A stretch of 64,000 nucleotides of DNA, taken from positions 1-64,000 of the forward strand of contig CAIQUS010000035.1 in NCBI GenBank assembly GCA_903875045.1, read 5' to 3'. The DNA comes from an uncultured Bacteroidales bacterium. Lineage in GTDB: Bacteria > Bacteroidota > Bacteroidia > Bacteroidales > FEN-979. The notes beneath the pieces are model-generated. The model was not told the DNA's origin, did no database searches, and saw only the letters and a list, made by a program, of their open reading frames with translations. This document shows, one piece after another, positions 43,241 to 52,193 of the stretch (the stretch's first letter is position 1; the number at the start of each line of letters is the position of its first letter). Position numbers and translations under genes: made by a program.

Positions 43241-44729
43241 GCTCCTGCTCAGAAAACACGCAGGCTTCATAGATAAACAGTTCGGCATCTTTCCATCCCG
43301 TCCAGCCGATTCCTGCCTTGTCACGGGCACAATGGCCAAGAAATTGTTCAAGGTTCCAGCCGGTTTCAGTGGCCACCTGAGGCAAAAATGTTCCGGAAGC
43401 ATAACCCTTTTTTATGTAAATTCCATGTTTTCCCAGGATGATCTCATCGGTCGATTTGATTTTTTTCAAAGGAGAGAGTACCGAAATTTCAATGTCGAGT
43501 TGTTCAACCTCGCCGGGTTTGACTGGTTCAAACCTGGTATCCTCAGAGGATGAGGCCACTGCCATTTCCCTGACAAGTTTATACAATGGGATGTTCGCCG
43601 AAAAACGACCGATGCAACCGCGCAAAGCATCATCCTTTTTTAATGTCACAAATGCTCCGGCCTGAGTTTTTAGTTGTTTGCTGTATATAGCGGGATTGCC
43701 ATCAGAAACATGCTTGCCGCATGCATTATTTTCGATGGTATTTCTCGCAATTTTTAAAAGGGTGATTTTTTCATCACGGGTAAATTCAAAACCTGATACC
43801 GGTTTTGTTACCGCCAGTGACCAATACCCTACTACCTGGGTTTTATCTCCGAATTTCGAATCCCCTGAATTCATATACTGAACAGGGGTGATCTTTATTT
43901 CAGGATCATCTTCGGTGAGATGGAGCATCACCAATATCGATGTCCATCCGCAAAGGTTTGTTGCAAGGTTTGCCACATTTTTATTCCGGTAACCGTTCAA
44001 AACCGCCATCAGGCTGTCGGGAGAGCCGGAAACAATTCCATCGCAGGTTGCTTTGTCGGCCAGTTTTGCATCGGCATAAGATGGATAATGTGAAAAATCA
44101 GTGCTGAAAACAAACAGGTTACGTTCATTGAACCAAGGTTGCAACACCCTGGCAATTTTTTCACAAGTCTCTTCCGACTGGGTGCCGAGCACAATGGGTA
44201 CAAGTTTGAAATCTTTTTTTAAATGGTACTGAAGAAGTGGAACCTGAACCTCCAGACTATGCTCATTGCGGTCAGCTTCGGGGTTAAAAACAAACTCCGG
44301 GTTTTTACTGATAAGCTGATTGGCCAGTTCCATATTTACTTTTACTTTTCCAAGTGGAGTAAGGTAATCACCTTTGTTGTAGATGGAAGCACCCGGAAAT
44401 GTGACCTGGTGGCTCGAAGCGATCACAAACACGTTGTCAAATTGTTTTTCAGGATCAACCTGATTAAAACCGCTGGCTGCCACTTTCCCTGAAAAAACAT
44501 AACCGGCATGCGGACAAACAATGGCAATTGCATTTTCTGTCGTTCGTGCCCTGGCATCCGAAAAAAGGTTTGCAAGAACCGCATTGAGTTCTTTGGCATC
44601 AGCCGGGTAAAATCGTCCGGCTGCGGCGGGTTTCCGGTCCATACGGTCTGGGGAGCCCTGGCCAGGACTGCCCTGGCTGAAGTTGAAAAATAATCCCATA
44701 ATCAAGAGGGTTCTGAAATAGCAAGGCAT
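43221..44729 (-). CDS. Fused Memo-AMMECR1 protein (AmmeMemoRadiSam B+A)
   Basis: 502-residue fusion. Residues ~30-310 are a Memo-like domain (AAAGRFYP, CPHAGYVFSG, ASSHQV, FSTDFSHY), related to extradiol dioxygenases and normally the separate B protein. Residues ~315-495 are an AMMECR1 domain (TLKKDDALRGCIGRF, then ARDKAGIGW), the A protein. With the radical SAM protein at 47198 it makes an AmmeMemoRadiSam set, a conserved trio of unknown chemistry. The N-terminus (MPCYFRTLLIMGLFFNFSQG) looks like an export signal, which is unexpected; starting at MDRKPAAAGRFYP would give a cytoplasmic protein. It is divergent from the spermidine-synthase-like gene (42-bp gap). Confidence 0.88.
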   Translation of the reverse strand: MPCYFRTLLIMGLFFNFSQGSPGQGSPDRMDRKPAAAGRFYPADAKELNAVLANLFSDARARTTENAIAIVCPHAGYVFSGKVAASGFNQVDPEKQFDNVFVIASSHQVTFPGASIYNKGDYLTPLGKVKVNMELANQLISKNPEFVFNPEADRNEHSLEVQVPLLQYHLKKDFKLVPIVLGTQSEETCEKIARVLQPWFNERNLFVFSTDFSHYPSYADAKLADKATCDGIVSGSPDSLMAVLNGYRNKNVANLATNLCGWTSILVMLHLTEDDPEIKITPVQYMNSGDSKFGDKTQVVGYWSLAVTKPVSGFEFTRDEKITLLKIARNTIENNACGKHVSDGNPAIYSKQLKTQAGAFVTLKKDDALRGCIGRFSANIPLYKLVREMAVASSSEDTRFEPVKPGEVEQLDIEISVLSPLKKIKSTDEIILGKHGIYIKKGYASGTFLPQVATETGWNLEQFLGHCARDKAGIGWTGWKDAELFIYEACVFSEQELNVRKD

Positions 44730-44738
44730 TGTTTTTCT

Positions 44739-44746
44739 TAACTTTG
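44739..44746 (+). promoter_or_regulatory. -7 promoter box (TAACTTTG) for the spermidine-synthase-like gene
   Basis: TAACTTTG fits TAnnTTTG and lies 25 bp before the ATG at 44772, in the 42-bp divergent gap. The minus-strand promoter for the Memo-AMMECR1 gene must overlap it or lie inside the 5' end of this gene. Confidence 0.45.
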
Positions 44747-44771
44747 AATAATTTCCACGTAAAGATACAAC

Positions 44772-46913
44772 ATGTATCCCAAAAATGCAATACGCCTGGC
44801 TCTTTTCGCATTGGGTTTCCTTGCCATCGGGACTCAGATATATCTGATGCGTGAATTCATGATGGTTTTCAATGACAATGAGCTGATTCTCGGGCTTGTC
44901 CTGTCAACCTGGATGCTGATCACCGGAATTGGTTCCTATCTTGGAAGGTTCAGCTCTTTTGTACAAAGAAACGGCAGGCAACTGCTTTTTCTCATGTTGC
45001 TGGCAGGCGTATTGCCATCATTGATGATTCCCACGCTTGATATGCTGAAAATTGCCATGGTTCCTTACGGCAGTATGGCTGATCTGTGGCAGGTTGCCGT
45101 GGCATGCATAGCGGTGCAATTGCCCTTTTGTCTGTTGAATGGTTTTCTTTTTTCATGGTTGAGCCTCTCCTCAACGGACAATTCCCCTGGCGGATCATAT
45201 TCCCTGGAATCCCTTGGCAGTATGGCATCCGGCGCAATCATCAATTTTGTATTTCTTTGGTTCCTGGGTACGTTTCAGGGCCTGCTGATACTTGCCGGCA
45301 TTTATCTTCTACTGGTTGTAGGCTTTACCTGTTTAGTCGGAAAACAAAAACATGCCTGGTTGGTACTTCTTATTTCCCTGGCTTACATTACGTTTTTAGG
45401 AATGGTCGATTTCAGGACGATGACTGAAAATAAACTATACCCGTCGCAGCAGGTTATTTCAAACGCTGAAACCCCTTTTGGCCAGGTGGTGGTTACAAAA
45501 AGCGGGAGTCAACTCAATTTTTACGAAAACGGAATGCTGTTGTTTTCTTCCGGCAATGAGATCAGCAATGAAGAAAATGTTCATTATGCCATGGTTCAGC
45601 ATCCAAATCCGAAGAGGATCCTTTTGATTTCGGGTGGATTTTCGGGAACCTTGACAGAAATTCTGAAATACAAGCCGGATGATGTTGATTATACAGAGTT
45701 GAATCCATCATTGATTGCTGTTGCCGAGCGATTTACCCGCCAAACGGATGATCCCTCCGTCAGCGTGCAGGCAACGGACGCCCGCAGATTTATCCGGAAT
45801 ACGTCAAATAGCTATGATGTGGTACTTGTCAATCTTCCAGCGCCTGCCACACTCCAGTTGAACCGTTATTATTCGACGGAATTTATGGAGGAAGTGAAGA
45901 GAAAAATGAGACCAGGCGCGGTCATCGCATTCAGCCTCCCCGCAGGAGGAGACTATGTTAGTGTAAAAGCAGGCAATCTGAATGCTGTCCTTTGGAACAC
46001 GTTGAAAAAATCCTTTACCGGTGTGCTGATCATTCCGGGCGGACGAAATTATTTCCTGGCTTCCGATGCACCCCTTTCACTTGATATTGCAGATTTGATA
46101 GAATCGAAGCAAATCCAGACGGTTTTTGTCAACAAGTATTATCTTGACACAAAGCAAATGAAAGATCGATCAGGATACATTACAAAAAATATAACCCTCA
46201 ACACCTCCATGACCGGGATCATCAACCGTGATTTTTCGCCGGTTGCTTCATGGTACCATCATTCCTGGTGGTTAAGCCATTTTCAGACCACCCTGGCTTT
46301 CATCCTGCTTGGTTTTATTGTGATCCTTGTTTTTCTGTTAACTACGCTGAACCCTTTGAGCGCAGGACTTTTTGCAGGTGGCTTTACCCTGGCCTCAACT
46401 GAAATCATTCTCATTTTCGGGTTACAGATCCTCTGTGGTTATCTTTTCCAGGCCATTGGTGCAATCATCATGCTCTTTATGCTTGGGCTTGCTGCAGGAT
46501 CCGGCACGGATTTTAAAATTCAATCTGCGAAAATCCTTGGTTGGTACCGGTGGCTCCAGGTTTTGCTTGGCTTTTGTGCCTTGTTTACACCGCTATTTCT
46601 TCTATGGATGAACTACGGCGAAATGGGCGACTGGCTGATAAATTTGGTAGTCGCCATCATCGCATTCACCCTTGCATTCATCGTCGGCATGGAATACCGC
46701 ATGGCTGCCCTGTTGTCAGACAAAAAGTTGCAACAAGCCATTCCGGGGAATTATTCTGCTGAAATGTTCGGTTCAGCTGCAGGTGCATTCGCTGTAACCT
46801 TATTCCTGATCCCTTCCCTGGGGATGGTGAATACAGGTATCTTTCTTGCAGTAATGAATATTGCGACCGCTTTCTCCCTGTTCCTCCATCGTATTGATTC
46901 ACCTAAGATTTGA
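44772..46913 (+). CDS. Spermidine-synthase-like multispanning membrane protein
   Basis: 713-residue membrane protein with a central spermidine-synthase-like SAM-binding domain. About six or seven transmembrane helices precede it (to residue ~210) and about seven follow it (~500-705). The central domain has LLISGGFSGTLTEILKY, an acidic YTELNPSLI strand and ATDARRFI. In true spermidine synthases the proton-accepting Asp lies in a D-x-x-DP-type loop; here that position reads LVNLPAPATLQLNRYY, with no Asp, so polyamine synthesis is doubtful. Such proteins are annotated as fused MFS/spermidine synthase and are poorly understood. It sits between the Memo-AMMECR1 and radical SAM genes, which hints at a shared process. 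Confidence 0.8.
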   Translation: MYPKNAIRLALFALGFLAIGTQIYLMREFMMVFNDNELILGLVLSTWMLITGIGSYLGRFSSFVQRNGRQLLFLMLLAGVLPSLMIPTLDMLKIAMVPYGSMADLWQVAVACIAVQLPFCLLNGFLFSWLSLSSTDNSPGGSYSLESLGSMASGAIINFVFLWFLGTFQGLLILAGIYLLLVVGFTCLVGKQKHAWLVLLISLAYITFLGMVDFRTMTENKLYPSQQVISNAETPFGQVVVTKSGSQLNFYENGMLLFSSGNEISNEENVHYAMVQHPNPKRILLISGGFSGTLTEILKYKPDDVDYTELNPSLIAVAERFTRQTDDPSVSVQATDARRFIRNTSNSYDVVLVNLPAPATLQLNRYYSTEFMEEVKRKMRPGAVIAFSLPAGGDYVSVKAGNLNAVLWNTLKKSFTGVLIIPGGRNYFLASDAPLSLDIADLIESKQIQTVFVNKYYLDTKQMKDRSGYITKNITLNTSMTGIINRDFSPVASWYHHSWWLSHFQTTLAFILLGFIVILVFLLTTLNPLSAGLFAGGFTLASTEIILIFGLQILCGYLFQAIGAIIMLFMLGLAAGSGTDFKIQSAKILGWYRWLQVLLGFCALFTPLFLLWMNYGEMGDWLINLVVAIIAFTLAFIVGMEYRMAALLSDKKLQQAIPGNYSAEMFGSAAGAFAVTLFLIPSLGMVNTGIFLAVMNIATAFSLFLHRIDSPKI

Positions 46914-46951
46914 AATATTGACGCCACTCCGATAAGTCTGCTAACAAATAA

Positions 46952-47040
46952 TGTAACCGCGGAGGGCCGCAGAGTTTTTTCGCAGAGTTTCGCAAAGTTA
47001 TAATTATCTATGAGTTACCTCTGCGGCTCTTTGCGGTTTC
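46952..47040. repeat. Long imperfect inverted repeat
   Basis: Left arm around 46952-46972 (AACCGCGGAGGGCCGCAGAG) and right arm around 47020-47040 are about 85 percent complementary, with a ~47-bp loop. The right side also has CTTTGCGGTTT twice, 20 bp apart. It lies after the membrane-protein gene and before the radical SAM gene. It could act as a terminator or mRNA stabiliser; the same long-loop design recurs at 52005. Confidence 0.65.
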
Positions 47041-47145
47041 TTTGTGTTCTTTGCGGTTTAATAATTTTTTAAATGGTGATTTGATGAATAAACAACTTTT
47101 CGGAGTGGACTCAATATTTCAAATTCAGCATACCTTTTTATTATG

Positions 47146-47153
47146 TAAATTTG
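47146..47153 (+). promoter_or_regulatory. -7 promoter box (TAAATTTG) before the radical SAM gene
   Basis: TAAATTTG matches TAnnTTTG and lies 45 bp upstream of TTG 47198. Because it falls downstream of the only in-frame upstream ATG (47084), it argues that translation starts at the later TTG. Confidence 0.45.
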
Positions 47154-47197
47154 CCTTGCCAGCGCCCAAAGGTGCTTTGGCAGAAATTTTGAAACCA

Positions 47198-48355
47198 TTG
47201 AAGAAGATATCAAAACGTCAGTTTTTTCGTTCAGGCCTGGTTGGTATGGGAGCAATGGTGGCCGGATTACACGCACTTGACGGGTTGGCAAATACAATGC
47301 TCAGTATGGAAACTGCAAATAATTCTCCTTTGGGGGGTCTTGGAAAATTCAGCAAAGAATCACCATATTCTGTTGCCACGCCAAAAGGGATCAAATGCCA
47401 GATTTGCCCGAATAACTGCATCCTGAAGGAGGGACTCGACAGCATCTGCCGCACCCACGTGGTAAAAGACGGAAAACTCTACACCATTGCTTATGGCAAT
47501 CCTTGTTCGGTTCATAACGATCCCATTGAAAAGAAACCGCTTTTTCATTTTCTGCCGGCTACTTCCAGCTTTTCGATTGGTACGGCCGGATGTAATTTTG
47601 CCTGTCTCAACTGTCAGAACTGGGAAATTTCCCAGCAAAGTCCGAAAGATACCCGCAACATCGACTTGTTTCCTGATAAAGTAGTCGAAGAAGCGTTGAA
47701 AAACGGATGCAAGTCAATTGCTTATACCTACTCGGAACCCATTGCCTTTTATGAATATGCCTTCGACACGGCAAAACTTGCACGTACCCGGGGAATCAAA
47801 AATCTGCTCATTTCCAATGGGTTTATCAATGACAGGCCGCTCCGTGATTTAATCAGGTACATCGATGCTGCCAATATAAACCTGAAATCCTTCAGCGACG
47901 AGACCTATGCAAAGCTGAATGGAGGAAGTCTGCAGCCTGTCCTGAATACGCTGAAAGTATTAAAATCAGAAGGGATTTGGCTGGAGATCACGAATCTCAT
48001 CGTTCCCGGCTGGACAGATGATTTGAGTATGATCAATGACATGTGCGAATGGCTTGTTGTGAATGGATTTGAAGATAATCCTTTGCATTTCAGTCGGTTT
48101 CATCCATTGCATAAGCTTACAAGCCTGCCTTATACACCTCTTGAAACCCTCGACAAGGCACGCAATATTGCGCTGAAAAAAGGAATCCATTATGTTTACA
48201 TTGGCAATGTGCCAGGAACCACAGCCGAAAACACCTATTGCCCCACCTGTAAAAAGATCGTGATTGAACGGCGCGGTTTTACCATCCTTGCAAAAAACCT
48301 CCTGAATGATAAATGTAAATTCTGTAACACAAAAATTGCAGGGGTTTGGGGTTAG
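47198..48355 (+). CDS. AmmeMemoRadiSam system radical SAM enzyme
   Basis: About 385-residue radical SAM protein. The iron-sulfur motif is CNFACLNC (C-x3-C-x2-C), preceded by KCQICPNNCILKEG, a Cys-rich segment typical of this AmmeMemoRadiSam/PflA-like family, and it ends with a Cys-rich tail (TYCPTCKKIVIER, DKCKFCNTK). I start it at TTG 47198: the sequence then opens KKISKRQFFRSGLVGMGAM, a Tat-like signal with KR in place of RR, and a promoter box lies just upstream. ATG 47084 is the alternative. The substrate is unknown. Partners are the Memo-AMMECR1 fusion at 43221 and possibly the membrane protein between them. Convergent with the EEP gene. Confidence 0.87.
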   Translation: MKKISKRQFFRSGLVGMGAMVAGLHALDGLANTMLSMETANNSPLGGLGKFSKESPYSVATPKGIKCQICPNNCILKEGLDSICRTHVVKDGKLYTIAYGNPCSVHNDPIEKKPLFHFLPATSSFSIGTAGCNFACLNCQNWEISQQSPKDTRNIDLFPDKVVEEALKNGCKSIAYTYSEPIAFYEYAFDTAKLARTRGIKNLLISNGFINDRPLRDLIRYIDAANINLKSFSDETYAKLNGGSLQPVLNTLKVLKSEGIWLEITNLIVPGWTDDLSMINDMCEWLVVNGFEDNPLHFSRFHPLHKLTSLPYTPLETLDKARNIALKKGIHYVYIGNVPGTTAENTYCPTCKKIVIERRGFTILAKNLLNDKCKFCNTKIAGVWG

Positions 48356-48382
48356 CCTGCACCTCGGGAAATACCATAGATA

Positions 48383-49480
48383 TTATCTCCCTCTCCGTAT
48401 TAACTCCAGCCTTATCGGCAGATGATCAGAAAACCCGCCATGATATCTGGGCCCGGAATAGGTCCGGTTTAACTTTTCACCGAAATAGGTATTGTCTTCC
48501 TCCATTAAAAAGGAGGATCGGCAAATCCTCACCTGGTCAATCCCGGCTTTCAGCCCCGAATGTCCGCTCATTAATGCACCGGAAACCACAAACTGATCGA
48601 AGGTACTCCATTGGTCTCTGTATTTTAACGTGCCTTCCTTTCTTATTTTATTTCTGATTCCCATGAGGTTGTATAAGGTGGTATCATGCATCGGTATGGA
48701 TTCGGTCCGGGCCATCAGAACCTGTTTCAGGCTTTCATTTTCTGGCTCATCATTGAAATCGCCCATAACCACTATGTGTGCAAAGGGCTGTGTTTGCTGA
48801 ATGGAATCAATGAGTTGGCGCAATACCGAGGCAACATAATTCCGTCGCGGCTGGGATCCCAGATACCCTCCACGCCTCGAAGGCCAGTGGTTTACGAATA
48901 TTGAAAGGGTGTCGCGGTTAAACAGGACCCCTTTTACCAGCAGAATTTCCCTTGTTTGTGCCAGGGTGTCAAATGGGAAACGGATGCTGATGTTGCGACT
49001 GGCGATCACTTTATATATTTCGGGCCGGTACAGCAAGGCTACATCGACACCTCTCAGATCAGGTGATTCGTAGTGAATGAATTTGTATTTCCATGGTTTT
49101 AAAGGTGTTTCATAAATGAGCTTATTCAGAACATACCTGTTTTCAACTTCGCACAATCCCACGATAGCAGGGGGCGCCCATTCCCCGATGGCCATCAGGG
49201 TTTTTGCCGTATAATTGAGCTTTCTGCTGAATTTTGTCCAGTTCCAGTGCTTTGCACCGGTTGAGGTGAATTCGTCGTCCAGTTTTGTGGTGTCATCGTA
49301 GGGATCATACAAATTCTCCACATTCCAAAAAACAATCCTGACAATTTGACTTTTTATTTGTAAAGAATCTAAATTGGCACGATTTTCGCTGTTTTCTGAC
49401 CCTTGATGTCCGGAAAGTAAATTTGGTGCCTTTTCCGGAGTGAACAAGATTAAAAGCGTGATAATGAGAATTGTTTTCAT
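48383..49480 (-). CDS. Exported endonuclease/exonuclease/phosphatase-family protein
   Basis: 365-residue metal-dependent phosphoesterase of the EEP (DNase I-like) fold. Motifs: FWNVENLYD (metal/Asn), LCEVENR (catalytic Glu), VVMGDFNDEP (Asp/Asn) and FSDHLPI (catalytic His pair). I start it at 49480, where a signal peptide begins (MKTILIITLLILF); the frame extends seven codons upstream. An exported EEP protein is most likely a nuclease or phosphatase acting on extracellular DNA or phosphorylated compounds, for phosphate scavenging. The substrate cannot be told. It is divergent from htrA across a ~220-bp AT-rich leader. Confidence 0.85.
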   Translation of the reverse strand: MKTILIITLLILFTPEKAPNLLSGHQGSENSENRANLDSLQIKSQIVRIVFWNVENLYDPYDDTTKLDDEFTSTGAKHWNWTKFSRKLNYTAKTLMAIGEWAPPAIVGLCEVENRYVLNKLIYETPLKPWKYKFIHYESPDLRGVDVALLYRPEIYKVIASRNISIRFPFDTLAQTREILLVKGVLFNRDTLSIFVNHWPSRRGGYLGSQPRRNYVASVLRQLIDSIQQTQPFAHIVVMGDFNDEPENESLKQVLMARTESIPMHDTTLYNLMGIRNKIRKEGTLKYRDQWSTFDQFVVSGALMSGHSGLKAGIDQVRICRSSFLMEEDNTYFGEKLNRTYSGPRYHGGFSDHLPIRLELIRRGR

Positions 49481-49703
49481 AATATTTCGAATCAGATGCA
49501 ACTTTTAACTGTTTTTATTGTCTATTAATAGGAAAACAGACAAAAGGTGATATGTAAACTAACAATTGTTATTAACTTTTTTTTAACAGGAGATTAACAG
49601 AAATTAACAAAGAAGGTGAAAATATCAGAAGTGTTGCACCGTTTTTAATCGGAATACATTTAAAAACCAATAAAACCGACTGTAACAAAAAAACAGAAGC
49701 CCT

Positions 49704-51140
49704 ATGAAAAGAATAGCAGGAATTTTTTTAATTGCATTGTTAGGAGGAGCTGTTTCGCTGGGACTTTATACAGCCTTTGAAAAGAAGCAGCATTTTTTCA
49801 GTTCCCGTCCTGAAGGCATACCCATCAGGCAGGTTAGTTATAACCCAAGCGCTGCTTTTGATGCACCCGATTTCGAAGCTGCTGCTGCAATTTCGGTTCA
49901 CGCAGTAGTGCATATCAAGTCGGAATTTCAGAAGAAGAGCCTGGTATATGATGATTTTTTTGAATTTTTCAATTTTGGAGGCCGCCCGCAGCCCCGTGAA
50001 TACAGTACCCCTTACAGTGCAATGGGGTCGGGAGTGATTGTGGCACAGGATGGTTACATTGTTACCAACAACCATGTTGTGCAGGAGGCTACTGATGTGA
50101 CCGTTACGCTGAATGACAAACGTGTTTATAAGGCTGCCATTGTAGCCACTGACCCAAGTACCGACCTGGCGCTGATAAAAATTGAAGAGCAGGCGTTGCC
50201 CTTTTTAACCTACGGAAATTCCGATGATGTTAAAATAGGGGAGTGGGTGCTTGCTGTGGGAAATCCTTTCAATCTTACATCCACGGTTACTGCCGGAATT
50301 GTAAGTGCAAAGGCACGCAACATTAACATTCTTGGTTCACAGGGCGCCATTGAATCGTTTATTCAAACAGACGCAGCTGTTAATTCGGGCAACAGTGGCG
50401 GGGCATTGGTGAATACACGCGGGGAACTGATCGGGATCAACGCGGCAATTGCATCCGGAACTGGTTATTATACCGGTTATAGTTTTGCGATTCCGGTGAA
50501 CATTGTAAAAAAGGTGGTTGGTGATTTCATGAAATTCGGTAAAATCCAACGGGCCTATCTTGGTGTGTACTATCGTGAGATAGATGATCAGTTTGCAAAA
50601 GAAAAGGGTTTCACCGATCTGAGGGGAATCTATATTGACGATGTGGTTGAAGGTGGCCCGGCTGCCCTTGGTGGCGTAAAAAGCGGGGATGTCATCATCC
50701 GCATAGACAACAATCCTGTTAACGGCAAGGCCGAATTGATGGAAATGATTGGCCAGAAAAATCCGGGAGATAAAGTCACCGTGATCGTTCACCGCGAAGG
50801 GAAAGAATATGAACTTGCACTAACCATGCAAAGTGAAGATTCAAAGACAGTAGCTGAGAAAGAGCGTAAAGTAATTATCCAGGGTGCCACTTTTGAGGCG
50901 CTCTCTGCAAACGAAAAAGCCAAATTGAATGTTGATTATGGCTTTAAAATCACTTCACTGGCAAACGGCAAACTCAGAAATGCAGGAATCAGTGCAGGCT
51001 TTATATTGTTATCAGTTGATCGCAAACCTTTGCGTACAACCCAGGATTTAAGGGAAACGCTTACAAACCGCCAGGGTGGTGTTCTTATCGAAGGTCTCTA
51101 CCCGAATGGTTTGCGGGCATATTATGGAATTGGATTATGA
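49704..51140 (+). CDS. HtrA/DegP-family periplasmic serine protease
   Basis: 478-residue Do-type protease that degrades or refolds damaged envelope proteins. An N-terminal membrane/signal segment ([20 protein letters not shown]) is followed by a trypsin-like domain with catalytic His124 (TNNHVVQ), Asp154 ([10 protein letters not shown]) and Ser231 ([11 protein letters not shown]), then two PDZ domains (~285-375, [10 protein letters not shown]; ~390-475, with [12 protein letters not shown]). The long leader (49502-49703) contains repeated TTAAC stretches. Its stop overlaps the rpoD start by 4 bp (ATGA), an arrangement I believe recurs in Bacteroidota, so the protease and the primary sigma factor are translationally coupled. 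Confidence 0.94.
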   Translation: MKRIAGIFLIALLGGAVSLGLYTAFEKKQHFFSSRPEGIPIRQVSYNPSAAFDAPDFEAAAAISVHAVVHIKSEFQKKSLVYDDFFEFFNFGGRPQPREYSTPYSAMGSGVIVAQDGYIVTNNHVVQEATDVTVTLNDKRVYKAAIVATDPSTDLALIKIEEQALPFLTYGNSDDVKIGEWVLAVGNPFNLTSTVTAGIVSAKARNINILGSQGAIESFIQTDAAVNSGNSGGALVNTRGELIGINAAIASGTGYYTGYSFAIPVNIVKKVVGDFMKFGKIQRAYLGVYYREIDDQFAKEKGFTDLRGIYIDDVVEGGPAALGGVKSGDVIIRIDNNPVNGKAELMEMIGQKNPGDKVTVIVHREGKEYELALTMQSEDSKTVAEKERKVIIQGATFEALSANEKAKLNVDYGFKITSLANGKLRNAGISAGFILLSVDRKPLRTTQDLRETLTNRQGGVLIEGLYPNGLRAYYGIGL

Positions 51141-51997
51141 GACAATTAAAAATATCAAAATCGATCACCAATCGTGAAACCGCATCTCTCGACAGATACC
51201 TCTCCGATATAGCCAAAGAGGAGTTAGTCACTGCCGATGAGGAGGTTATTCTTGCACAGCGTATCCGGCATGGAGACCAGGCCGCACTTGAAAAGTTATG
51301 CAAAGCCAACCTCAGGTTTGTTGTTTCAGTGGCAAAGCAATATCAAAACCAGGGACTCTCCCTGCCTGATTTAATCAATGAGGGGAATGTGGGGCTGATC
51401 AAAGCTGCGCGCCGTTTTGATGAAACGCGTGGTTTTAAGTTCATATCGTATGCAGTGTGGTGGATTCGTCAGTCAATTTTACAATCACTGGCCGAACAAT
51501 CACGTATTGTTCGACTGCCGCTGAACCAGGTGGGTTCACTTAGTAAAATGTCGAAAGCGAATACCAAACTGGAACAGCGGTTTGAACGGCCACCTTCCAA
51601 CAAGGAGCTTGCGATTGAGTTGGAAATACCGGAACATAAAGTGGCGGAGACCCTCCGAATATCTACCCGGATCGTTTCCATGGATGCACCCATTGATCAG
51701 GACGAGGAGGTCAGGTTGGTCGATGTATTTGTAACTGATGCGCCCGGAACTGATGAAAACCTCATCCGTGAGTCGCTGGCATTGGAAGTGCAACGATCAC
51801 TTTCAACACTTGCAGAAAAGGAGCGGGAGATCATTAACATGTTTTACGGCATCGGGGTTCCTCACAGTTATACACTTGATGAAATAGGTTCCATGTTCGA
51901 CCTCACACGCGAAAGAGTGAGGCAGATCAAGGAAAAGGCACTCCGCCGGCTGAAACACTCTTCACGAAGCAAGTTGTTGAAGTCCTATATGGGATAA
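51137..51997 (+). CDS. rpoD: Primary RNA polymerase sigma factor (RpoD/SigA)
   Basis: 286-residue sigma-70 factor with the compact form usual for the Bacteroidota primary sigma: it lacks the long acidic region 1.1 of E. coli RpoD. Region 1.2 ([18 protein letters not shown]), region 2 ([18 protein letters not shown], then [13 protein letters not shown] for promoter melting and -7 recognition), region 3 and region 4.2 helix-turn-helix ([19 protein letters not shown]) are all intact. This sigma should recognise the TAnnTTTG boxes seen in the window. The gene overlaps htrA by 4 bp and is followed by a large terminator-like hairpin. Confidence 0.95.
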   Translation: MRQLKISKSITNRETASLDRYLSDIAKEELVTADEEVILAQRIRHGDQAALEKLCKANLRFVVSVAKQYQNQGLSLPDLINEGNVGLIKAARRFDETRGFKFISYAVWWIRQSILQSLAEQSRIVRLPLNQVGSLSKMSKANTKLEQRFERPPSNKELAIELEIPEHKVAETLRISTRIVSMDAPIDQDEEVRLVDVFVTDAPGTDENLIRESLALEVQRSLSTLAEKEREIINMFYGIGVPHSYTLDEIGSMFDLTRERVRQIKEKALRRLKHSSRSKLLKSYMG

Positions 51998-52004
51998 AAA
52001 TAAG

Positions 52005-52093
52005 AACCACTTAGGCACTAAGTTCACAAAGAACCACTTAGAAAAATTTCTTAGTGACCCTGAGTGTGCTGAGTGCCTTAGTGGTTTTTTTTT
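52005..52093 (+). terminator. Long-stem terminator-like hairpin after rpoD
   Basis: Left arm 52005-52020 (AACCACTTAGGCACTA) pairs with 52071-52086 at 14 of 16 positions; inside it a second hairpin (CACTTAGAAA with TTTCTTAGTG, one mismatch) is nested. A run of T follows (52085-52093). It begins 8 bp after the rpoD stop. Function as a rho-independent terminator is likely. Confidence 0.75.
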
Positions 52094-52160
52094 ATTAACA
52101 GTCTGTTGAAAAAGAATTGGAAAAAAGCAGCGTGGTTCATTTTTGATTCAAATTAATTTG

Positions 52161-52168
52161 TAATTTTG
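52161..52168 (+). promoter_or_regulatory. -7 promoter box (TAATTTTG) for the haem-uptake locus
   Basis: TAATTTTG fits TAnnTTTG, 25 bp before ATG 52194. A TTTG lies at 52142-52145 (15-bp spacer). I do not see a Fur-box palindrome near it. Confidence 0.45.
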
Positions 52169-52193
52169 CCACCTGTTAATCATTTATCAACTA

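Noticed and set aside
47042-47197. Longer N-terminus for the radical SAM protein
   Set aside because: The region includes a repeated intergenic hairpin and a -7 promoter box, and the Tat-like signal starts only at about 47198.
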